This document shows positions 26,776-33,488 of a stretch of 40,556 nucleotides of DNA, piece after piece. The position numbers and the translations under genes are program-made. The stretch's first letter is position 1. Each line of letters opens with the position of its first letter. The notes under the pieces are model-generated. The model was not told where the DNA came from and made no database searches. It worked only from the letters and a program-made list of their open reading frames with translations. This stretch comes from Sphingomonadaceae bacterium. GTDB lineage: Bacteria; Pseudomonadota; Alphaproteobacteria; Sphingomonadales; Sphingomonadaceae. The stretch covers positions 1 to 40,556 of the forward strand of contig CANCET010000012.1 in the NCBI GenBank assembly GCA_947375105.1, read 5' to 3'.

Positions 26776-28002
26776 TTGGCAAGCACACCGATGGCCGGGC
26801 GCAAGGCTGGGCAACACGCAGGTCTGGCTCAGGGCCTGACGGTCATCATCGCCGGTTTCCTGCCGATTCTGGCCATCGTCACGATGTTTCCCGCGATCCC
26901 CGCGATCATTGGGCATTTCGCGCCAACTGACCCGACCGCGCCAACCAAGGTGCCTTCGATGGTAACGGCGCCGGGTCTGACAATTGCGCTCGTGGCGATG
27001 TTTGCGGGATTGATGGTCGACAAGTTCGGGCGGCGCACGCTGCTGCTGGTGGCGACTTTCTTCTACGGCCTGATCGGCGCGGCGCCGTTCTTCCTCGAAA
27101 ACCTCGACACGATCTATGGTTCGCGCCTGCTGCTGGGGCTGTGCGAAGCGGTGATCCTGACGACGATCAACACGCTGATCGCGGACTATTGGCCTGACGA
27201 GGGCCGCCGCAAGTGGTTGGCGCTGCAGGGGCTGGTGGGGCCGGCGCTGTCATCGGGCATGATCTTCTTTGCCGGCACGATGACGGCGTGGCGGTGGAAC
27301 GGGATCTTCCTGCTCTATCTGCTGGCGCTGCCCATCTGGCTGGCGATGCTGCGCTGGATGTTCGAACCCGCGAGCGATGCCACGGTGCGCCAGATGCTGG
27401 GCATGGACGAAGAGCGCGCCGAGGGCTTCCCGTGGGCCGCGATGCTCGGGATCGCGGGGCTGACCCTGTTCTCCTCGGCGATCTACTATGTGTTCATCGT
27501 CAATGGCGCGACCGTCTGGCAGGAACTGGGCGTGACTGATCCGCAAAGCATCGGCCAGATCACCGCGCTGCCCACGCTGTTCATCCTTGTCGGCGCCACG
27601 CTGTTCTGGTGGCTGGGCGCGCGCGGTTTGGGCTCGCCGACGTTGATCGCGATCTTCCTGAGCTTCCTTGGCGCTGGGCTGGCAGTGATGGGGCTGGCGC
27701 ATGACTGGAAGGGCATGATCCTCGGCATGGCGCTGCAGCAGACGGGCGCGGGCATGGCGATCCCCACGCTGATCGCCTGGGCGCAGAGCCAGCTGCCATT
27801 TGCACATCGGGGCCGGGGGATGGGGATCTGGACGGCGACGTTCTTCTTCGGCCAGTTTTCCTCGCCGCTGCTTGTTGCAGCGCTGCGCGGCGCGGTGGGC
27901 ACGATGCAGGGCGCGTTCCTTGTAGCGGGGATCGTCAGCGCGGTGGGTGCGGCGGTGCTGCTGGTGATGCTATCGCGCGCGGGGAAGAACGCGGCGGCCT
28001 GA
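26776..28002 (+). CDS. MFS transporter, 12 membrane segments, probable catabolic-substrate uptake
   Basis: This 408-residue inner-membrane carrier shows MFS motif A as GLMVDKFGRRTLLLVA and an extended central loop (MFEPASDATVRQMLGMDEER) between helices 6 and 7. The TTG at 26776 is taken as start because GGAGAGA lies six bases before it; an in-frame ATG at 26791 with poorer spacing is the alternative. Its stop codon is inside a perfect hairpin shared with the convergent Rieske gene, only four bases away. The position between the cupin-FAH unit and the glycoside operon suggests uptake of a glycoside, aglycone or aromatic acid. The family does not fix the substrate. Confidence 0.88.
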   Translation: MASTPMAGRKAGQHAGLAQGLTVIIAGFLPILAIVTMFPAIPAIIGHFAPTDPTAPTKVPSMVTAPGLTIALVAMFAGLMVDKFGRRTLLLVATFFYGLIGAAPFFLENLDTIYGSRLLLGLCEAVILTTINTLIADYWPDEGRRKWLALQGLVGPALSSGMIFFAGTMTAWRWNGIFLLYLLALPIWLAMLRWMFEPASDATVRQMLGMDEERAEGFPWAAMLGIAGLTLFSSAIYYVFIVNGATVWQELGVTDPQSIGQITALPTLFILVGATLFWWLGARGLGSPTLIAIFLSFLGAGLAVMGLAHDWKGMILGMALQQTGAGMAIPTLIAWAQSQLPFAHRGRGMGIWTATFFFGQFSSPLLVAALRGAVGTMQGAFLVAGIVSAVGAAVLLVMLSRAGKNAAA

Positions 28003-28015
28003 TCGTTCAGGCCGC
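27994..28015. terminator. Bidirectional hairpin containing both convergent stop codons
   Basis: GCGGCCTGA-TCGT-TCAGGCCGC is a perfect 9-bp stem with a four-base loop. The plus-strand stop TGA (28000-28002) and the minus-strand stop (28007-28009) lie inside the two arms. It probably ends both the MFS transcript and the long glycoside operon, though no strong T-tract is seen on either side. Confidence 0.65.
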
Positions 28016-29017
28016 TGCGGCTTCCTCGGCCTTGCGCAGCTGCATCAGTGCGCGGCGGGCGCGGATGGCGCCAGCGTCTGTCTTGAGTATGGCGGGGCGC
28101 GCGTCCCAGAAATCCTGATTGCCGAGCGCGCGCTGGGCGGCCTCGATCATCGGCTCGTCTTCTTCCACGAACAAGCGGCGCGCCATTTCGGCGGCCTCAA
28201 CGTTGTCCTCGTGATCGTAGAAGTAGTGCGACGAGGTTGCGGTCTCGGGCGTGATGATATGCGGGTTGACCATCGGCGGGAAAATCAGGTCCGCCCGCTG
28301 GGTGCCAGCCTTGGCGAGGCCGACAGTGAGCGCCATCGCGGCAGGGGCGTGCCAGCGCATGTGGAGCCACTGATCGATCTTCGCGCCGGCTTCGAGCATC
28401 GGCTTCGACCACTCGGGCGGCTCGGCGCCGGACATGTCCCAGTTGTTCCAGATCGCGCCGTCATCGTCGTGGCGGACAGTTTGCTCGCCGTGGAAGATCG
28501 AGCCGTTGACGCCGAAGGTCTCGATATGGAGGAACTCGGCGTGGGTGAGGTCCATCAGGTTGTCGGTGATGAGCTCGTAGTTGCCTTCGATCCTTAGGCA
28601 GCCGCGATGCATGCCGCGGTCTTCATCAAGGAAGCCGAAATCGGGGATTCTGGAGGGGTCTGCGAGTGCGGGATCGCCCGGCCAGAACCACAGGCCGCGA
28701 TGCTTTTCCACGATCGGCATGGCGGCCGCGCTGACATGCGCGGGCGGGCCATCGGGGAAGGGCGAGTGGACGCAGGTGCCCGCGCCATCGAAGCCGAGGC
28801 CGTGATAGCGGCATTGCACGGTATCGCCCACGCGCTTGCCCATCGAGAGCGGGACGAAGCGGTGCGGGCAGCGATCGGCGATCATGGCATACGTGCCGTC
28901 CGCCTTGCGCCAGATCAGCCAGGGTTTGCCGAGCAGGGTGCGGGAGAAGAGCGCATCGCCGACGATCTCGTCGGCCCAGGCGGCCATGTACCAGAGATTG
29001 TTGACGTAAGCGGTCAT
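28007..29017 (-). CDS. Rieske non-haem iron oxygenase, VanA-type (aromatic O-demethylase/hydroxylase)
   Basis: This 336-residue oxygenase component starts MTAYVNNLWYMAAWADEI, as in vanillate O-demethylase VanA and relatives. The Rieske [2Fe-2S] ligands are C50 and H52 in DRCPHRFVPLS and C69 and H72 in QCRYHGLGF. The mononuclear iron site is NLMDLTHAEFLH with H159 and H164, and D156 as the bridging aspartate. The preceding frame is open to 30109, but the ATG at 29017 overlaps the GMC gene's TGA and gives the family N-terminus. No VanB-type reductase gene is nearby, so electrons must come from elsewhere. As last gene of the glycoside operon it should oxygenate or O-demethylate an aromatic aglycone. 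VanA itself is only the closest named relative. Confidence 0.92.
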   Translation of the reverse strand: MTAYVNNLWYMAAWADEIVGDALFSRTLLGKPWLIWRKADGTYAMIADRCPHRFVPLSMGKRVGDTVQCRYHGLGFDGAGTCVHSPFPDGPPAHVSAAAMPIVEKHRGLWFWPGDPALADPSRIPDFGFLDEDRGMHRGCLRIEGNYELITDNLMDLTHAEFLHIETFGVNGSIFHGEQTVRHDDDGAIWNNWDMSGAEPPEWSKPMLEAGAKIDQWLHMRWHAPAAMALTVGLAKAGTQRADLIFPPMVNPHIITPETATSSHYFYDHEDNVEAAEMARRLFVEEDEPMIEAAQRALGNQDFWDARPAILKTDAGAIRARRALMQLRKAEEAAAA

Positions 29018-30705
29018 AGCGCACTCGACTTGAGGAGAGAGACGGCGTGGGCGGAAGCACGTGCCGTCAGCGCCATGTAAGTGAGAGATGGGTTCTGGCA
29101 GGCCGACGAGCTCATCTGCGCGCCGTCGGTGACGAAGAGATTGGCGATGTCGTGCGCCTGGCTCCACTTGTTGAGCACCGAAGTCGCCGGATCGTTGCCC
29201 ATGCGCGCGCCGCCCATTTCGTGGATCGCGGTTCCGCCTGCGCCCGGGCGGTCGAAGCCCATGAAGACGTGGCCGCCGGCCTTGGCGAGCATTTCGGCGG
29301 CATCGGCCTTGGCCTGCGCGAGCGCGGCGTTTTCCTCGGCGCCGAACGCGAAATCGATGCGTAGCTGGGGGATGCCGTTGGCATCGACCCTCGTGCGATC
29401 GAGCGTGAGGCGGTTGGCGGCGCGCGGCACGCAATCGGCGAAGGCGACGAGGACCATGCGCCACGAGCCGGGTTTGCGTAAGGCCGCCTTGTAGTCCGCG
29501 CCGATCCCGGCTTCGCGCTTGCCCGCGGTCCAGGTCGATTGCAGCGCGCCGCCCTGAAACGAGAAGCCGCGCGTGTGGCCGGTGCCGTCCATCGTTTCCA
29601 TGTTGCGGTAGCGCGGGATGACGACGCCGGTGGGGCGGTTGCCGAAGCTGGTCCAAGCCTCGAAGCCGGGCATGATCGCGGCGGCGGAAAGCGTGTTGGC
29701 GTGGTCCATGATGTGTGTGCCGAGCACGCCGCTGCTGTTCGCCAGGCCATTCGGCATCGCCTCGCTGGACGAGTTCAGCAGCAGATGCACCGAATTGAAC
29801 GCGCCTGCGTTGAGGAACACGAGGCGCGCGGTGGCCTGATGCCGGGTCTTGGTCTTGCTGTCGATCCAGTGCACGCCTCTCACGCGGCGGGTGACCGGAT
29901 CGTAGTCTACGTGCTCGACGGCGGCATCGGTGATGAGGGTGAGGTTGCCGGTGGCCTGCGCGGCGGGCAGCGTGCTCGATTGGGTGGAGAAATAGGCGCC
30001 GTAGGAGCAGCCGCGCGCGCAGATCGAGCGGCTTTGGCACAGGCCCCGGCCGTCCTTCTCGGCGGTGAGATTGGCGGTGCGGCCGATGGTGAGGCGGCGT
30101 TCGGGCCACGTTTCCATGATCCGCTCGCGCGCAGCCTGTTCCACCACATTGAGCGCGAAGGGGGGCTGGAACCGGCCGTCAGGCAACTGGGGCAGGCCTT
30201 CCGCCGCACCGGCGACACCGATGAAGTCCTCAACCTTGTCATACCACGGGGCGAGATCGGCGTAGCGGATCGGCCAGTCGGTGCCGTGGCCGTCGCGCTT
30301 GTTGGCGCCAAAATCGTAGTCCGACCAACGGTAGCATTGGCGGCCCCACGTCAGCGAACGACCGCCGAGCTGGTAGCTGCGGAACCAGTTGAAGGCGGTG
30401 TCCGGCCCGGTCTGGTAGGGGTTTTCGGCGTCGTTGACGAAATGGCCTTGCGTGAACTCGGTGAAGTGGCGGTTGAGGCTCTGCACCGCGTAGTCGCGCG
30501 CGTAGAGCTCGGCATCGCCTTCACCGCGGAAGGGCATGTCCCACGGGGCCTTCAGTTCGGTTTCGTAATCGACCTGATGCTCGATCTTGCGCCCGCGTTC
30601 GAGGAGGAGAACCTTGAGGCCAGCCTCGGTCAGTTCCTTGGCTGCCCAGCCGCCGGTGATGCCGGAGCCGACCACGATTGCGTCGAAGTTGAGGGTCTCG
30701 TCCAT
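29014..30705 (-). CDS. GMC-family FAD oxidoreductase, candidate sugar/glycoside 3-oxidase or dehydrogenase
   Basis: This 563-residue flavoprotein has an N-terminal dinucleotide fold (FDAIVVGSGITGGWAAKEL, residues 7-25) and the Rossmann acidic end LLLERGRK. The C-terminal GMC domain has the probable catalytic pair H495 in HEMGGARMG and N538 in CQNPSLTYMAL. A His-Asn pair of this kind is shared with pyranose oxidase and with glycoside 3-oxidases/dehydrogenases. No signal peptide is present. It is directly coupled (one-base overlap, TGATG) to a Tat-signal small subunit, and such flavoproteins are normally exported with it. It is therefore probably a periplasmic dehydrogenase that makes 3-oxo-glycosides. 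Gluconate or fructose dehydrogenase activity is possible from family alone; the deglycosidase genes in the operon favour C-3 oxidation. Confidence 0.9.
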   Translation of the reverse strand: MDETLNFDAIVVGSGITGGWAAKELTEAGLKVLLLERGRKIEHQVDYETELKAPWDMPFRGEGDAELYARDYAVQSLNRHFTEFTQGHFVNDAENPYQTGPDTAFNWFRSYQLGGRSLTWGRQCYRWSDYDFGANKRDGHGTDWPIRYADLAPWYDKVEDFIGVAGAAEGLPQLPDGRFQPPFALNVVEQAARERIMETWPERRLTIGRTANLTAEKDGRGLCQSRSICARGCSYGAYFSTQSSTLPAAQATGNLTLITDAAVEHVDYDPVTRRVRGVHWIDSKTKTRHQATARLVFLNAGAFNSVHLLLNSSSEAMPNGLANSSGVLGTHIMDHANTLSAAAIMPGFEAWTSFGNRPTGVVIPRYRNMETMDGTGHTRGFSFQGGALQSTWTAGKREAGIGADYKAALRKPGSWRMVLVAFADCVPRAANRLTLDRTRVDANGIPQLRIDFAFGAEENAALAQAKADAAEMLAKAGGHVFMGFDRPGAGGTAIHEMGGARMGNDPATSVLNKWSQAHDIANLFVTDGAQMSSSACQNPSLTYMALTARASAHAVSLLKSSAL

Positions 30706-31304
30706 CAGCCGAAGTCCACCGCTGTCCAGTCGCTGGAATAAGCGCGGGTTTCTGGCGTGACCGGCACCTTGGGATCGAACCGGCCGGGGACCAGCTCGTA
30801 CTTGAGTTCCTTCGAGCCGCCGATCTCGCTGGTGTAGTAGCCAGTGAGGATCAGGCCCTTGATCGCGCGCCACGGGGCGGCGGCGGGGTCGCCCTTGAAT
30901 GCGGAGGCATCGAGCGCGGTGAGCTGTTCGTGGCGGCGCGGCGCGGGCAGGGCGAGCCACTTGGGACCGAGTTTGCCTTCGAGCCACGCAGCGTGATCGA
31001 GGCTGCCATCGGCGCGGAGGAAGGACACGAAGGACGGGTCGGCAGCGGGCGGACGGCGGGTGCCTTCAAGGCCGTGGGCTAGCGCGACGAGGACGAAATC
31101 GCCCGCACCGACTGCACCAGCGCCGGGGGTGTCGGTGGCGGGGATCACGTGATCGGCAACCAGGCGCATCAATTTGCGGCGGCGCGGGGAGGGCGCGTCC
31201 TTTGGATCAAGCTGTTTCAGCACTTCCGCACCACCAGGAACGGCGGCCTGAACCGCCACTAGCGCGGCGGCGCCGAGAAAGCTGCGCCTGCTCCAGCCGG
31301 TCAT
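30705..31304 (-). CDS. Gluconate 2-dehydrogenase subunit 3-like small subunit with Tat signal
   Basis: This 199-residue protein starts MTGWSRRSFLGAAALVAVQA, a twin-arginine signal, followed by the subunit 3 fold (LMRLVADHVIPATDTPGAGAVG). It is the usual small partner of GMC-type sugar dehydrogenases, needed for folding and export of the flavin subunit through Tat. It overlaps the GMC gene by one base and the upstream TIM-barrel gene by four. No cytochrome c subunit is encoded next to it, so the electron acceptor is unknown. Confidence 0.9.
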   Translation of the reverse strand: MTGWSRRSFLGAAALVAVQAAVPGGAEVLKQLDPKDAPSPRRRKLMRLVADHVIPATDTPGAGAVGAGDFVLVALAHGLEGTRRPPAADPSFVSFLRADGSLDHAAWLEGKLGPKWLALPAPRRHEQLTALDASAFKGDPAAAPWRAIKGLILTGYYTSEIGGSKELKYELVPGRFDPKVPVTPETRAYSSDWTAVDFG

Positions 31305-32359
31305 TCGGCAATCCCCATCAGGCGGCGGTTGAGCGCGCGGTCCGCGCCGCCGGCCGCGAAATCATCAAAGGCGTGTTCGGTAACCGTGATGATATGCCGG
31401 TCGATGAACGGCGCACCTTCCGCCGCGCCCACTTCGGGGTGCTTCAGCGCGCATTCCCATTCGAGCACGGCCCAGCCGGCAAAATCATTGGCCGCCATCT
31501 TGCTGAAAATGCCGCTGAAATCGACCTGACCATCGCCCAGCGAGCGGAAGCGGCCCGGGCGATCGACCCAGCCTTGATAGCCGCCGTAGACGCCGCTGCG
31601 GCCATTGGGGCGGAACTCGGCATCCTTGACGTGGAAGCACTTGATGCGCTCGTGGTAGATGTCGATGAACTGGAGGTAATCGAGGCACTGCAGCACGAAG
31701 TGGCTGGGATCATAAAGGATATTGGCGCGCGGGTGATTGCCGACGGCCTCCAGAAAACGCTCGAAGGTCACGCCGTCGTGGAGATCTTCGCCGGGGTGGA
31801 TTTCGTAGGCGGCATCGACACCGTTGTCCTCGAACACATCGAGGATCGGCTTCCAGCGGCGGGCCAGTTCGGCGAAAGCATCCTCGACAAGCCCGGCGGG
31901 CCGCGCGGGCCAGGGGTAGAAATAGGGCCATGCCAGCGCGCCGGAGAAGGTGGCGTGGGCCTTGAGCCCAAGGCGGCGGCTGGCGATGGCGGCGTTCTTG
32001 ACTTGGGTGACGGCCCATTCCTGCCGGGCGGCGGCATTGCCGTGGACTGCGGCGGGGGCAAAGCCATCGAACTGCGCATCGAACGCGGGGTGCACGGCGA
32101 CCAGCTGGCCTTGCAGGTGGGTCGAAAGCTCGGTGATGGCGAGGCCTTTGCTGGCCAGCATGCCGGTCACTTCGTCGCAGTAGGTCTGGCTTTCGGCAGC
32201 CTTGGTGAGATTGAACAGGCGCGCGTCCCAGCTGGGGATCTGGATGCCCTTGTAGCCGAGCCCTGCGGCCCAATCGGCGATGCTCTCGAGGCTGTTGAAG
32301 GGCGCCGCATCGCCCGCGAACTGGGCGAGGAAGATGCCAGGGCCTTTGATCGTCTTCAT
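31301..32359 (-). CDS. Sugar phosphate isomerase/epimerase-family TIM-barrel protein
   Basis: This 352-residue cytoplasmic protein has the xylose-isomerase-like TIM barrel. Probable metal ligands are the glutamate in AAYEIHPGEDLHDG, the aspartate and histidine in ILYDPSHFVLQ, the histidine in KCFHVKDAEF and the glutamate in AVLEWECALKH. Such proteins isomerise or epimerise keto-sugars and are common beside 3-oxo-glycoside pathways, where they convert 3-keto-glucose or carry out eliminations. It differs clearly from the other TIM-barrel gene of the operon (36277-37296), so two distinct steps are expected. AGGAA upstream supports the ATG. Its stop overlaps the small-subunit gene by four bases. 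Confidence 0.9.
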   Translation of the reverse strand: MKTIKGPGIFLAQFAGDAAPFNSLESIADWAAGLGYKGIQIPSWDARLFNLTKAAESQTYCDEVTGMLASKGLAITELSTHLQGQLVAVHPAFDAQFDGFAPAAVHGNAAARQEWAVTQVKNAAIASRRLGLKAHATFSGALAWPYFYPWPARPAGLVEDAFAELARRWKPILDVFEDNGVDAAYEIHPGEDLHDGVTFERFLEAVGNHPRANILYDPSHFVLQCLDYLQFIDIYHERIKCFHVKDAEFRPNGRSGVYGGYQGWVDRPGRFRSLGDGQVDFSGIFSKMAANDFAGWAVLEWECALKHPEVGAAEGAPFIDRHIITVTEHAFDDFAAGGADRALNRRLMGIAE

Positions 32360-32370
32360 GGTGTTGTTCC

Positions 32371-33486
32371 TCAGACGGAAAGCGGCGTCCAGCCAGCACG
32401 GGCAGCGCTGGCGCGGACGGCGGTTTCGATGAAGGCCATCGAGCGCAGGCCCTCGGCCGCGCCGGGAAGCAGCGGGGCGGCCTGCCCACGCAGCACATCG
32501 GCGAAATCACGGTAGAGATTGGCGAAGGCTTCGAGATAGCCTTCGGGGTGGCCGCCGGGAGTGCGGGTGCGGCGCGCGGCATCGGGCCCAAGGAGGCCGG
32601 TGCCCGCGCGGATCACTTCGCTGCGGCCATCGAGGTGGTGGAGAATGAGCGTGTTCGGCTCCTCCTGCTTCCATACGAGGCCGCCCTTTTCGCCATAGAC
32701 GCGGATGCGCAAGGCATTGAGTTCGCCGACTTCGATCTGGCTGGCAAGGAGCACCCCGCGTGCGCCGCCTTCGAAGCGCAGGAGGACGGTGCAGTCATCA
32801 TCGAGCGTGCGCCCCGGCACGACAGCGGCGAGATCGGCGAGCAGTTCGGTGACTTTCAGGCCCGTGACGAATTCGGCGAGATGGAAGGCATGCACGCCGA
32901 TATCGCCGATGCAGCCGCCGGCCCCGGCGCGCGCCGGATCGACGCGCCATTCGGCCTGCTTGCCTTCGGCCGGGCCAGCCAGCCAGCCTTGCGGGTATTC
33001 GACGACAACTTTGCGCACGCCGCCCAGCGCCCCGGCGGCGATGCGCGCGCGGGCTTCGCGCACGAGGGGGTAGCCGGAATATGTGTAGGTGAGCGCGAAG
33101 GGCAGGCCCGACGCTTCCACCACGGCCGCAAGTTCGCGTGCTTCGGCGAGAGTGGCGGTCATCGGCTTGTCGCTGATGACCGGAAAACCGGCGGCCAGCG
33201 CTGCGCGGGCCGAGGGCAGGTGATCGTGGTTGGGGGTGACCACCGCGATAAACTGCGCGCCATCGCCGCGCGCGCGTTCGGCTGCGAGCATGTCCGCGAG
33301 GTTGCCATAGGCGCGGGCGGGATCGAGGCGATAGGCTTCACCGCCCGCGCGGCTGCGCGCGGGATCGGCGGAGAACACCCCCGCGACGAGTTCGATCTCG
33401 CGGTCCAGTTCCGCCGCGATGCGGTGGACCGGGCCGATGAAGGCACCGGGGCCACCGCCGATCATGGCCATGCGCAGGCGGCTCAT
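32371..33486 (-). CDS. Gfo/Idh/MocA-family NAD(P)-dependent sugar oxidoreductase
   Basis: This 371-residue protein has an N-terminal Rossmann fold (RMAMIGGGPGAFIGPVHRIA), the family lysine motif as VISDKPMTATLAEAREL (in place of EKP), and a C-terminal alpha/beta domain with GGCIGDIGVHAFHLAEFVTG, which holds the usual catalytic Asp and His. It has no signal and should act in the cytoplasm. Members of this family oxidise sugar hydroxyls at C-3 (DgpA does so on the C-glucoside puerarin) or reduce keto-sugars. Here it could provide the 3-oxo-glycoside, or reduce the 3-keto-sugar released after cleavage. It sits two bases after the GH3 stop and eleven before the TIM-barrel start. Confidence 0.92.
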   Translation of the reverse strand: MSRLRMAMIGGGPGAFIGPVHRIAAELDREIELVAGVFSADPARSRAGGEAYRLDPARAYGNLADMLAAERARGDGAQFIAVVTPNHDHLPSARAALAAGFPVISDKPMTATLAEARELAAVVEASGLPFALTYTYSGYPLVREARARIAAGALGGVRKVVVEYPQGWLAGPAEGKQAEWRVDPARAGAGGCIGDIGVHAFHLAEFVTGLKVTELLADLAAVVPGRTLDDDCTVLLRFEGGARGVLLASQIEVGELNALRIRVYGEKGGLVWKQEEPNTLILHHLDGRSEVIRAGTGLLGPDAARRTRTPGGHPEGYLEAFANLYRDFADVLRGQAAPLLPGAAEGLRSMAFIETAVRASAARAGWTPLSV

Positions 33487-33488
33487 CG

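Noticed and set aside
28007..29017. Firm assignment as vanillate O-demethylase (vanA)
   Set aside because: The family fits, but the reductase partner is missing and the operon context points to a glycoside aglycone, so only the Rieske family is claimed.
29018..30109. 364-codon N-terminal extension of the Rieske protein
   Set aside because: It is an out-of-frame reading of the GMC gene; the ATG at 29017 gives the normal VanA-type N-terminus and an ATGA overlap.
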